Below are positions 35,770 to 46,696 of a DNA stretch of 64,000 bases, in pieces. The position numbers and the translations under genes were made by a program. Position 1 is the stretch's first letter. Each line of letters begins with the position of its first letter. The stretch is from contig JAQQWL010000016.1 of the NCBI GenBank assembly GCA_038363925.1, forward strand, positions 248,001-312,000. Direction: 5' to 3'. This DNA is from Apiospora phragmitis (taxonomy: Eukaryota; Ascomycota; Sordariomycetes; Amphisphaeriales; Apiosporaceae). The notes below the pieces were generated by a model. It was not told the DNA's origin, did no database searches, and saw nothing but the letters and a program-made list of their open reading frames with translations.

Positions 35770-35810
<41 letters not shown>

Positions 35811-36365
35811 CTGCACCGGCTCTGTCGGCTCACCCTTTATCCCATATTTGCCCTCAGCTGCCAAGCATTGGCACTGCCAACGCTGCTGCTGCCTTACAGT
35901 AGCAGCTGGCTGTAGGGCGGCTGTTCTTTTCTTGCGGCTGTCACAAACGCCAACTGATACGTGCGTACGCACGAATCCTCATCTTTCCAACCCTTCGAAA
36001 GGCCAAGAAGCCAAAGCAGTCTAGACCCCTTCCCACTTCTTCGTCCTATTCTCCGGCATACGGGCCCTGCGTTGTCGCACGAACTCTACATAGAGCATTC
36101 CAGGCGTTTGGAATAAACTCCGTGCGTCGCCTTCGGACCTGAACTTCCCTATCTGGGTTGAGTCCTTTGATTGGCGAGGGAAATGTTGACAGGAGCGGGG
36201 TTTGCTTCAGGGTCTCAGGGTCTCAGCTACTAATCTACCTGGTATATATGATCGATCAGCGATTACCGTCACCCGAAATGGAGCTCTAGGCACTAGACTC
36301 GGATGACAGATTGAATCTCGCACCATTCTCCTATTATACCCAAGTAGGGATTTAGTGGCTACATC
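35240..36365. other. Intergenic, microsatellite-bearing
   Basis: About 1.1 kb between the monooxygenase 3' end and the regulator gene. Apart from the (AC)n tract at 35771-35809 no structure or gene was recognised. No copy of the CGGCCG-N-CCGC motif is present here. Confidence 0.5.
35771..35809. repeat. (AC)n microsatellite, about 19.5 units
   Basis: An uninterrupted AC dinucleotide run of 39 bases. On the minus strand it opens frames with a Cys-Val repeat, which are not real genes. Confidence 0.95.
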
Positions 36366-38546
36366 ATGGCCGAGAACGAGGGTCGGCAACGAATGACATG
36401 CGAGGGATGTAGGCACTGCAAGGTCACGTGCAATCGCGCATTCCCCACGTGCGGTCGATGCTCTCACCTCGGGTCGACCTGTGTCTACCGCGATCGCGTC
36501 AGTCGCCGGGCGACACAGTCGGCCATCATACATCTGCTACGAGAGCGTGTGAGGCAGGCCGAGGCTCGCTTGGTTCTCTACGGGCATCCCAACGTCAGCG
36601 ACGACACTGTGCAGCCGTGCCAGCGTGGACGAGGGCATTCGTCGTCATCTTCGTCACTGGGCTTCACCCCACCAAACGGCTCTATGCTGTCGCCCTTGGA
36701 CCAGGCTCCCAGCTGCTCAGTGTACGAAAATGACAACGGAGACAACGACAACGAAGCGCAATAACAACAACAAAAGCAAGAACGTTGAGTCGTCACAGTT
36801 TAACGACGATGCTCTTGCCCAGATGGCTTCGTCTCTTCCCCCCCAGCTACTCTTTATACGACAATGACCATGACGACAACAATAACATTTGAGTTCCCTC
36901 AAGTTGATGAGGGTGCTCTCGCCCAGTTGGATTTCAGCTTGGATCCCTTCCAAGAGACCGAGATGAAAGAGTTAACCGACCTGCAGCCCCAGGGTATGGA
37001 CACGGACGGGTATTTTTCCACATTTCCAGACTGGATGCAGACCAAAACGCCACCTTTCAGCGTCGACGACACAGTACCTTCCCCGATGGTACAGTTAACG
37101 ATACCCCCTGATGACTTGGACATCCTTCACTAGACCTTTTTCGCAGAATTTGCCCCGGTCATGCCGATAATAGCGAAGAGCCGCTTCAACGAGGAGCTCC
37201 TGAGCCGTCCAAACGACATAGCGCTGAAAGCCGTCAGCTGTGCCATCGCATTGCTAGGTGCCTCTATATCGGAAACCCACCGTTACCTCGAGAAGGCATG
37301 TTACTCGCAGGCTCGTCACTTTGTCGATCTGTGTGAGACCGGAGACGAGTTGAGCTCATTCAAGACTATCCGCTTCCTGCAGGCCCTTCTGCTCCTGATC
37401 CGCTACGAGCTGAGCAAAGGCTACTGCGCGAGAGCATGGCTGACCTTCAGTCGCGCCACTGGGGTAACTAAGATTAGGCGCTTAAGCCAGATGGACCAGA
37501 TGCGGACGCCGACTGAGACGAATGAACCCCCTATCTCGGTCTCCCAAGCACGATGGATATGGTGGAGCTAGAGGAGAGACGACGTTCCTTATGGGCCTTG
37601 TACATACTGCAGGGCTTCTGCTGTGTGACGACAGATCGTCCAGGGCCACTGGAGGACGCAGAAGTGAGTAATACGATCCGCTTTTCCTTTATCCTCGTCC
37701 ACATTTCAGATGACGAAATAGAAGAATGGTCTTTCTAAACGCAGAACAATCCAGCTGTTTATTTTTCTCCCTCCTCAGGGGATCTGGACGCCGGCTTCGA
37801 ACCCTCCCGAATGCCCTACGTTACCGGAGTGACGGCTACCGGGAACGACATGAGCCACCAGATCTCGTCCTTCTGCGGTGTCGTCATAGTCCTGTCTCTC
37901 CGTTGGATCCTCCAGCACGTATCAGACGTCTCCGATGCGACGGCACAGCCGACGGGCTTCTGGGACCGGCACTACCGGCTAGTCAGCATGATGGATACGT
38001 ATGAGCGGCTTCTCAGACCCCTGTTCTCCATGCGCGCCACTTATACTGAGACCCTCGCCTTCAACGCCCATCTGAACTTCTGTGGGACCGAGATACGCCT
38101 CTACGAGGCCGCCATTGATCAGGGCGAGCAGCAAGGCTTATCGCGGCTCATCAGCGCCGAGAGTGCAAAGAACAGCATGGCGAGCGCTTTAAAGGTGGCA
38201 TCGACCATACGGTCCACCTGGAGCAGTCAACGGCCCTTGGTATGTTGACCGGTTTCTTTCTTTTATCTTTTCCACGTCCACTTGAAACTCCTAGCTGTGG
38301 GATTAGAGAACTAGATCTGACGCGGATTCCCAAACTTGACAGTGCAACAATCTTTCCATGAGTAGTGCTTTCGTCTCGTGGCCTCTGACCATGGCAATCC
38401 GAGCGCTCAGCAGACAGGCCTACTCGGAGCAACAGGGATTACAGGGGAACATGATCCGGATGCTACATGGAACACTAGAGGAGGCAGACGGGCCTGGTGG
38501 CCCTTGGCAGAAGCTTGTCAATGGGCTGCCCACACCGAACAACTGA
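36366..38546 (+). pseudogene. Zn2Cys6 transcription factor, interrupted; putative cluster regulator
   Basis: ATG 36366 (MAENEGRQRMTC) leads into a binuclear zinc cluster with spacing C-x2-C-x6-C-x6-C-x2-C-x6-C and basic linker residues. The fungal TF middle homology region is split: SRFNEELLSRPND...RYELSKGYCARAWLTFSRATG, then MVELEERRRSLWALYILQ, then VIVLSLRWILQHV, ending QKLVNGLPTPNN. Breaks: a low-complexity, apparently duplicated stretch at 36720-36930 with stops; TAG at 37131-37133; a one-base shift near 37545-37553; TAA at 37736-37738. Plausible introns are about 37669-37709 and 38239-38341. Its position between the PKS/oxygenase genes and the exporter suggests a pathway-specific regulator. 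Confidence 0.83.
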
Positions 38547-39324
38547 CCGAGCTTGACGCGACCAGCTTCTCAATTGATACAATAGATCACTATACTACAT
38601 ACATTATGTCTACATCATCCCCCTCTCTCTTAAAAAGAGGACTGAAATCGTACTAAGTCTCGTCATTTATGCAGTTTTGCACACACGTTATTACATCATA
38701 TTCGATTTTGGCGGACCGGGTTCTATAAATTTTATTCTTTCGACTCTTATTAGTTCCCATTCGTGCAGGGATAGACACGTGGTTTTATAGCGCTTACTTA
38801 TTAAGATGGCAACCTGCCTAGGATATTCCATGTAGGTCGGCTCCTTCGAGGACAACTTACGAGCCATGCAAGCCTTGGCTCCTTGACATTTCGAGACGAT
38901 AAGAAAAGATGCAAGCAAAAGCAGTCTGCCTCTTGACCATAGCCAAGAGACCAGGATTTCGGTCTTTGATGACGGTTATCTTAGGTACAGTACATCACAG
39001 CAAAGAGCTCTCCCGTGTGTCTCTCCCTTGGCCCTGCTTACATAATTCAGGGGAACGGATTTTGAACGGCCGCGAATGACCGCGAACGGGAATTAGAGTC
39101 CGCGGTTTCTACCGTTCAACAAGTACCATGCTCAAACCATTTCCATTTCTAGTAGTTCGCTAGCAATACATGGAACATCATGAAAGCGAATACCTGATAG
39201 AACCAATCTTCACTTGCTTGTCTTGCACTCTGCTCTTACAGTAGATCCGCGTCGTCGTCCTCGGATCGTCATCTCATTGGAATTTGGAGTTCGGATCTGT
39301 CACCATTCCTTGAACTCCCAAACC
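38547..39324. other. Intergenic region upstream of MFS exporter
   Basis: No gene was recognised. It contains a candidate operator at 39067-39083 and an enclosing inverted repeat, GAACGG (39064-39069) with CCGTTC (39112-39117). Confidence 0.5.
39067..39083. promoter_or_regulatory. Candidate Zn2Cys6 operator, copy 3
   Basis: CGGCCG-CGAATGA-CCGC. Outside the CGG/CCG parts it also shares the central AATG with the copy at 23030-23046. It lies about 240 bp upstream of the exporter start. Confidence 0.5.
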
Positions 39325-41585
39325 ATGTCATCTTTGGAGGAAAAGCACGATGGCCTAGATGCCCACGCAAGTGTGGCGGCGCCCACGAATCCTACTGGGT
39401 CAGGCCCCGAATTCCGTGTTTCTTCTTCCGATATGTCTCCTCGCTCCATCCATGGCTGGAAGGTAAGTGCTGAGTGGCTTTCTATTGGTCCAAGTCTGAA
39501 AGCGGCACCTCTGTCTGATTGCATTAGTGGGTAGTAGCATACACATCAATCCTGTCAGTGACATTTCTCTTCGCCCTCGACAACACCATTGTAAGTTCCG
39601 GGCTTGGCGTATCTCTTTCTCGCTCTCCCTAAGCCTGCATACGAGGTCTGCATGAAAGTTAATGCAAGGATTTGACCACCCAGACAGGTCGCCGCCATCC
39701 AACCCTCGATCCTCGAATCCTTTGGCGAAGTTCAACTCCTCTCATGGATCGGTGTCGCCTTCGCCTTGGGCAGCACCGCCATCCTCGGCTGGGGCAAGGC
39801 ATACGGCGTCTTTGACATTAAGACCATCTTCCTGAGCAATATTGTGCTCTTCGAGGTTGGCAGCGCCGTCTGTGGCGCCGCGCCTAACATGCGGCCCTGA
39901 TCGTGGGTAGGGCCGTCGCCGGCGTCGGGGGCTGCGGCATGTACTCGGGCGGGCTCAGCTACATCGCCTCCTTGACTTCGCTGAGCAAGAGGCCCATGTA
40001 CACGGCCGGCATCGCCGTTCTGTGGGGCCTTGGAGTGTGCTCGGCCCTGTCGTATGTAACTGATCTATCTGCGCTTCGCATTCCTCCTTTCCAGAAAAGG
40101 GGCTGACAAAAGACGAGCAATATAGGTCGGAGGAGGCTTTGCCATCAGCAGTGCAACATGGAGATGGGTAAGTGCACATACGCAGACCTCAAGCCCCCCA
40201 CCCCCGCACGTGCGCAGCAGGCTAACATGGGAGTGGAAAAGGGTTTCTACATCAACTTGGTGGTAGGAGCCATGTTTGCGCCGTCGTACCTGTTCTTGCT
40301 ACCGCGGGTCGACCTGCAGCCTGGCAAGTCGTTCTCCCGAAAGCTTGGGATGATTGACTGGCTGGGAAACCTGATCTTTGTCGCTGGTTCCACATGCCTC
40401 ATCATGGCCATTGCCTTTAGCGGTTCCGAGTACGCTTGGGACTCGGGCTCTTCCATCGCCCTATGGGTTATGTCTGGGGTCCTCCTCAAAGTCATGGTCT
40501 TCATCACCCTGAAGCCTCCGTTCGTGACCAAGGAGAACAGGCTGGTCCCGGCCCACTTCTTCCGGAATCCGGTGCTTCTCAACCTGGGCGTTCAGATGTT
40601 TTTGGTCTCAGGCGTCATGCTGGCCGCTGTCTACTACATACCGGTGTTCTTTGCCTTTTCAAGGGTAAGTTTCCCTGTCTCTCTATTCAGAATCTATAGA
40701 TGCACCATGTCTGGCACGGATTCTCCCATCTCGTCACTAGGGCGACGGAGTCATGGATGCGGGAATCCGCCTGCTTCCTTACGTCTGCCTCATGGTATTT
40801 GGCTCCATCTTGAGTGGTGCGCTTCTGCCCAAGACGGGTTATTACATGCCGTGGTACGTAATCGGAGCCATGCTCACTACAATCGGTAGTGCTTTGATGA
40901 GTAAGCCCTTCCCCCCCTTTCCTTGTATCCTTTGTTTCTTAGCTGATCTGAGAACGGCGCACTCAGCCACCGTCCACACCAACACGTCAATTGCCAATGT
41001 TTACGGCTACACGATCCTGGTAGGGTTCGGCTCGGGACTATACGTCGTCGCGGGATTCGCCGTCACCCAGTCGCTCACCCCGATCGAAGACCTTGCGAGC
41101 TCGGTCGGCTTCCAAGCTATTGGTAAGTGGATTCACATACGCGAAGAAAGAAAAGCATGGGAGAATGCCAAGGTCAACAGCAGCTAACCGCTTGTCCCAC
41201 CACACAGCCCAGGTTCTCGGCTCTGTCGTCTTCCTGTCCGTCTCCGGCAACATCTTCTTCAACACTGGCGTGGAAGCCATACGCAAAGTGCTTCCGGCGG
41301 ACACACCCTCTCCCTTCGTAGCCGACCTGATTGCGGGTTCCAGCAGCGCGGCTTTCCAGAGCTTGTCCCAAGAAGACGGTGCTCGAGTCACTGACGCCAT
41401 CACCCACAGCATGCGAAACGTGTGGATCTTTTATCTCGCTGCTACTGCACTGAGCTTCGTCCTCAGCTTCTTCCTTGGGGTAAGATACGATTTTATCCAA
41501 ATGCCCGTCTTATATGTCCAGTCTTCTTTGGCTAACGAACCATGTTCCCCCGCAGCGCAAGAAATTGCAGATTGCAGCTGCTTGA
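39325..41585 (+). CDS. MFS drug/metabolite exporter, one apparent missing base
   Basis: A many-exon major facilitator gene starting MSSLEEKHDGLD. Motifs in order include LFALDNTI-VAAIQPSI (motif D1-type), ALIVGRAVAGVGG, ATWRWGFYINL and ISLTPIED-like loops. About 12-14 hydrophobic segments are present, as in TOXIN/DHA-type fungal efflux pumps. The frame breaks at AAPNM (39890-39900), where two G (39893-39894) should be three to continue into ALIVGRAV; all other junctions read through. The last exon ends RKKLQIAAA at 41585. It would export the cluster product across the plasma membrane. Given the type of break it may be functional, with the lesion an assembly error. Confidence 0.8.
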
Positions 41586-42129
41586 ATGGAAAAGAAGCAG
41601 GTGACCAGGCCTGCGGATGCAAGGGTGTCAATCCAGATGTTTGAAGGAGCACAGGAGCCAACCTATTACAACAACAACATCACTTTTATGAGGTGCACGG
41701 CTGACCGAGGGAAAAGTAAAATTGTATTGGACGATAGCATGCCATGGAATGTAGGTAGGTATCATTTTTGTCTATAAGTTAACTATGTAATAATCGCGAA
41801 AATTAGACGACCTCATACTCGTATATAATAATTTGCTTAACGATGTCCCCTTTTACAACTAAGCTAAGCAATTGGGCGTTTAGGAAGAGAGCAAGTTAGC
41901 ACTGCACCACTACGAGGTCAGCATGCGTCTCGCCGAGATCAGCGTACAGTTCCCCACGGGGTTGTAACCGAAACCCGCATCGTCACCCTTGTAGAGTGCG
42001 GGGGCGCCGAGACGTAGGGTCCGACTCTTTTCAGCTTCCCTCCTCCTCATGGCTGCTCGTCCTTCCCGATTTGTTTCATTCAATAATCATCGGAGGACGC
42101 TTCCAATATCAGTAACGTGGTCAGGCAAG
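41586..42129. other. Intergenic, no gene recognised
   Basis: About 540 bp between two co-oriented transporter genes. No gene or repeat was recognised. Confidence 0.45.
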
Positions 42130-43896
42130 ATGGCCAAACATAAGGTCTTCAGCAAGACGTTTCTCACGTCCATATTTCTTGGCATAGGCGGCTTTCTCTA
42201 TGGCTAGTGGGTCAACCCCTGTGCCGCACATCATCTTGCCCCAGCATCGGCCTCAGACTGACATTTCCCTAGTGACTCCGGAATTATCACGCCCAGTCTT
42301 GCGTTGAGATCGTTCAACCAATACTTTGGTAATCCTGATCCTTCGTTACGAGGTGCTATTGTCTCCATCTATCAGGCGGGAGCGTGGTTTGGCAGCGCTT
42401 CTGTGGGCCTCACAAGTGACCGCTTCGGGAGACGGAAAGCCATTCTGTTCGGATGCATCTGGGGGATCATTGGGGGAGCCGTCATGGCTGGTTCAGCGCA
42501 TGTTGCCATGCTTGTTCTCGGCCGACTCTTGGTGGGATTCGCCGTGGGGACCATCACGGGTGTTGCCCCCGTATATGCTGCGGAGATCGCAAAGGTATTG
42601 GAGCTGCCGTTGGAACAGAATCTGATAACACTGGATTACTGACATATTCACTATTCTTAGACCCACGAACGAGCTAGGCTCACCGCAGTGAACCAGATGA
42701 TGGTCGCTTGGGGTTTTTTCATTGCTCTCTGGACCGGTGTTGGCGAAGGGAGGTGGAATAACCCCAACCAATGGAGACTTGGTTTTGCCGTTCAAGGAAT
42801 CCCTGCTCTTCTTCTCGCAGGTGGTGTTTTGTTCCTCAATGAGTCTCCGAGGTGGTTATTGCTGAAGGGCCGCACCGAAGAGGCCGAGGTCGCGTTCCGG
42901 AATTACCACTATAGCCGTGCCGGAGACGACGAGTGGTGCCGATCCGAGTTTGCCATGATGCAGGTGAATATTGCGGAAGAAGTCAGAACGCAACATCAAC
43001 TTTCTTGGGGAGATCTCCTCAAGACACCGGCTTTCAGGAGGCGTCTCTTTGTCGGGTCTTTTGTGTGGGCAGCTGCCATGTTGGCTGGTATCTCCTTCGT
43101 GCAATACTTCCAGACTGCCATCTACGCCACTCTCCAGTAATTACGACAAGAGTCAGCAAGTGCTCATTGGTGGTCTCTACGGCACCATTGGTCCAATAGC
43201 TTGCATCGCCTCGCTATTCTTTGTGGACCGCATACCTCGCAAAACGATCCTGGTTTCTAGCTCTGCCCTGCTTTCGCAATCTTTCCTCGTCATCACCGTC
43301 ATCGCGGCCGTCTTCCCTGCTCGGCCTGGCATGCCTACGAATGCTGCAGCTCAGCGAGGGCTGATCGCCTGTATATTTGCGGCTTCGGCTAATTTCTCGG
43401 CCCTGCTAGGACCAATGACCTGGATTATACCGTAAGTTGACCCGTCTCCTATCTTTATTCTTCATTACACAGGAATTGCTGCGGAATTACTAACCTATAC
43501 GCAAACAGTCCCGAGATATTCACTACAGAGCTACGAGCAAAAGCGAATGCTATCGTGCAAGTCATTCACTACTCGATAAGTCTGATTATCACACAGTGCT
43601 CTCCCATCGCCCTGGCCGCCGTAGGCTGGAAATATTACGTAAGTCGAAACTATTTGTGTTCTACTTATCGGTGGTAGTGACCAACGTCACTCTAGATCAT
43701 GTTCATTCTCACCAATGCTCTCTGTGCACTTGTCTTCTTCGTTGCATATCCAGAAATGAAAGGCAAGTCCTTGGAGGAGATTGCCGAGCTATTCGGAGAT
43801 GTGGACACAGTACATAAGAGTGACATCGGAGAGATAGAGGAGAAGGCCGTGGCAAAGACGGACGAATATCGGCGAAGCCGGGACAGCCTTGCGTAG
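42130..43896 (+). CDS. MFS sugar porter, one frame break
   Basis: Exons start at 42130 (MAKHKVFSKTFLTSIFLG), 42273, 42661, then after 43507 and about 43696. Sugar porter signatures are clear: DRFGRRKAILFG (the D-R-x-G-R-R-K loop), GRLLVGFAVG, NESPRWLLLKGR (PESPRWL), FFVDRIPRKT and YPEMKGKSLEEIAELF (PETKGxxLEEI). The frame is lost at 43137-43142, between YATLQ and the next-frame YDKSQQVLIGGLYG. One extra A (TAAT for TAT) or two lost bases would explain it. Sugar porters import hexoses or disaccharides. The gene is not obviously tied to the PKS cluster and lacks the shared promoter motif. Confidence 0.82.
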
Positions 43897-44443
43897 GCTA
43901 AGCTGTCCCCCTATACCCTGGACTACAGAATATACTTTCAGTATACATTCACCATAGACAGGAAGCCCAGCTCATTGATCCCTAATAGTTAGCATGCACA
44001 AGTGATAACTTTGAGAACCGCTTTGAAGACTTAACAAGTTCACAAAGAACTAACAGATCATGGTCAGAAGATTGGCGTCCGAGGGGCCTTCTACTGCCTG
44101 GAACTGCCTGTCAGCCGTATCAACAAAGAGCCAAAGTTAATAGCTTTTACCAACCCTAGAGCGAAGCATACTCAACATTCTAAAACTTTATAAAACAAAA
44201 CAACATGCATTTTCTTTGTCCGGACCGGTGTGGCCTAGCGTAGTATTATCTTAACATGCTTAAAAGGCTAGAGGGTCCAATACCATCTCCGGGCGCTTTT
44301 CTCTCCGTTTTCTTTCTTTCTCTGTGCTCCCTTCTCCCTCTACCTTCTCAGCTACTCCAACGACCACATACGACCACCGTCGGTTACAAAGGTGCTACGG
44401 ATTCCATATGGCACATTTCTTGTAGAAATCTTTAGCCCAGGCT
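43897..44443. other. Convergent intergenic region
   Basis: 3' flanks of the sugar porter and the GH99-like gene. Nothing else was recognised. Confidence 0.45.
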
Positions 44444-45879
44444 TCATGCCCAAGCAGCTGGAATTTTGGCCGCAGCATCTCCAGCCATGGTCAAATATGC
44501 GTCCGCCGCCATATCATCATCGATACCAAGGAACTGCTGGTTCGTCGGCAGTTCCTTGGTGTGGAGGATGGGATAGATGGCCGTGGCCTCGTTGTTCTCG
44601 TCGAACATGGCGCCGAAAATGAACGTGGGTTTGAGGTCCACGGCGCCGACGAGCTGCTTGCGGTAGAAGTCGCCGTGCGCGCGCGAGTCCGGGTCGAAGG
44701 GCGAGCTGGGGTTGGAGTTGTGGTTGTCGCCGCCGGGCCAGACCACGATGCTGCTCTCGATCCCCAGCGCGCTCAGGGCCGCCTTGTCCTCGACCGCCTG
44801 CCGCCCGTCGTGGAAGTCCTGGTAGTTGTCGTTGTCGTACGAGCCCACCGTCCACGGCTGCAGCATGTCGGCCAGCGCGAAGACGTCGCCGTAGCCCGTC
44901 TGGTTCTCGACCAGCTCCGCGTGCCACGCCTGCTGCACCCCCAGGATCACGTAGTAGCCGGCCCGCTTCAGCGTCGTCACGATGGCGACGCCGTCGGCGG
45001 GGGTGACCGTCGTCACGATGCCCATGCCCCAGATTTCGATGACCGGCTTGCCGTTGTGGCGCATGTAGGCAGGCGAGGAGATGATGTCGGACAGGGCGGC
45101 GAGATCGGCGAGGTAGGTGGCGGTGATGTTGCTCGAGGATGTCGCGGCGCCGTTGAGGTCGTACTCGATGACAAATCCGCGGCCATACTTCTCGGCCGCT
45201 GTTTTCGAGTACCTCAAGATCTGTCCAGCAACTTCAGTCAGCATCCATGTTGATATCAGACCCTACGGCCACCGGTGTACTTGGAAAGGTTAAGTATACA
45301 GTACCTTATCCCACCCGCCATTCTCTTCGTTGATGTAGCCATAAAAGCGCTGAAGAAAGGCACCGCTGATGCTGTGGTCTGCCATCATCTTGAAATGAAG
45401 GTCTACCACACCTTCGCAGTCGTTGGTGTAGAACTGTGCCGCACTGCCGTCAGGTTTGATGAAAGGGGTATCAAACAGGCATTCTTGGGGATATCCGGTG
45501 ACATCTGGGATTGTATCCACGCCAACTAGAAGCTTCTGACTTAACAACGACATCTTAGCTCACAAAGACTTAACACTACTTACCGTGACCAACCTCAGGG
45601 GTTGGAAGGTCTGCGAGAGATATGTCAATTTACTTTTTCTCCTCATGCCATGAAAATTGAACGTCAAAAAACTCACGTTGTCCAATGAGAATTCCCGTTG
45701 TCTTCATTTGGTTTTCGAAACCATGCCTGGTAGCCGACAAAGAACTTACCGTTCAAGGTCGACGTATCGATAGCTGCAGCCCGAGGCTGTTGTTTAGGAT
45801 GAGAACCTGGTGCTGCAAGCCCCTGGTTGGACTGCAGGACGAAGACCCCAATAGCTGAGAGGAAGAATCTAGCGAACAT
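44444..45879 (-). CDS. Secreted GH99-like glycosidase (xylosidase/mannosidase-type), one frame break
   Basis: Exons 45879-45677, 45610-45584, 45525-45305 and 45262-44444. The signal peptide MFARFFLSAIGVFVLQSNQGLAA is followed by the family motif FFVGYQAWF, then a short PEVGHV exon, DTIPDVTGY, VDLHFKMMADHSISGAFLQRF and IVVWPGGDN near the C-terminus. This pattern is shared with GH99-type endo-mannosidases and fungal secreted xylosidase-like proteins; true specificity cannot be told. The exon lengths sum to one base over a multiple of three. The 27-nt exon contains a four-C run (coding strand) that would read through with three. The gene is probably functional. Confidence 0.68.
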
Positions 45880-46696
45880 CTTGTTATATATAGTGGTGTT
45901 TGTTTTGTATTTTGGTGGATGAGCTGGGGTCTATCAAATCCAAGTCCGACAGGCTCTCCGTATATATAGTCCGGTGATATCTCAATATTCGCGTCCAAGC
46001 TTTCCCACTGCCTATCTTTAGTGGCCTACTATTCTCTTTGCGAATGTGTCAGCGCCCCTAGACGTGATGACCAAACAAAGGGTGTGGTCCTGACATTGCG
46101 GCTGACAGGAATTGGGAGAATGAACCAATAGGGACAGGCAAAGGTCGAAGGGTGTCTCAGGGGTCAGCTCATAGACCAAGCTTGGGCATAGTGTCTCGGG
46201 GAGACGCAGACTGCTTACTCAGTGCACCTTCCGCATTCAGATGGCAGCATATATTGCCTTACTACGCGACCTTGGGCTACACTGTCAGCCTTATTGAGTT
46301 GAGAATGTTGCATTGCCCCTTCTCTGTATTGAGTCCTACGCACAAGAAGGGACTGGGAGCCCTTGGGCCAAAAAGGGCATCTACCAAGCTAATCACTTTG
46401 AATTGACAGCTGTTTCAATAGCTGCTCGGGTACCATGACTGAGAGTATCCCCTTGATTTTCTGCTGACCGTCCTATACCTATATTTTATGTGGCGCTAGT
46501 TGCCCCCTTTACATGACGTCAAAATCAGGCTCTGGTTCTTCAGCGACTTCTCCAAGCATGAGTACAGCGACCAGATCAATACACAACTAGCAAAAGTTGA
46601 GTCTAACAGGAGAGAATTTTACAGTGGTTCAACATTATCTAGGAACAATATCACCCTGACGGCGCACTACTCTGTCTATACATTCACTTCAAAAAC
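45880..46696. other. Intergenic, no gene recognised
   Basis: 5' region of the GH99-like gene (TATATATA near 45888 and 45960) and the 3' flank of MTAP. No gene was seen. Confidence 0.45.

Noticed and set aside
35479..35972. Minus-strand frames with a long Cys-Val repeat
   Set aside because: They only translate the (AC)n microsatellite and have no domain or conserved context.
20958..38546. Stop-codon readthrough or code change as an explanation for in-frame stops
   Set aside because: All three stop codons are involved, neighbouring genes use them normally, and frameshifts plus a lost donor accompany them, which favours decay.
20958..41585. RIP as the cause of the cluster's stop codons
   Set aside because: The region keeps normal GC content, the changes are not all C-to-T or G-to-A, and some stops need transversions. 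The AT drift seen at 1-5 kb is absent.
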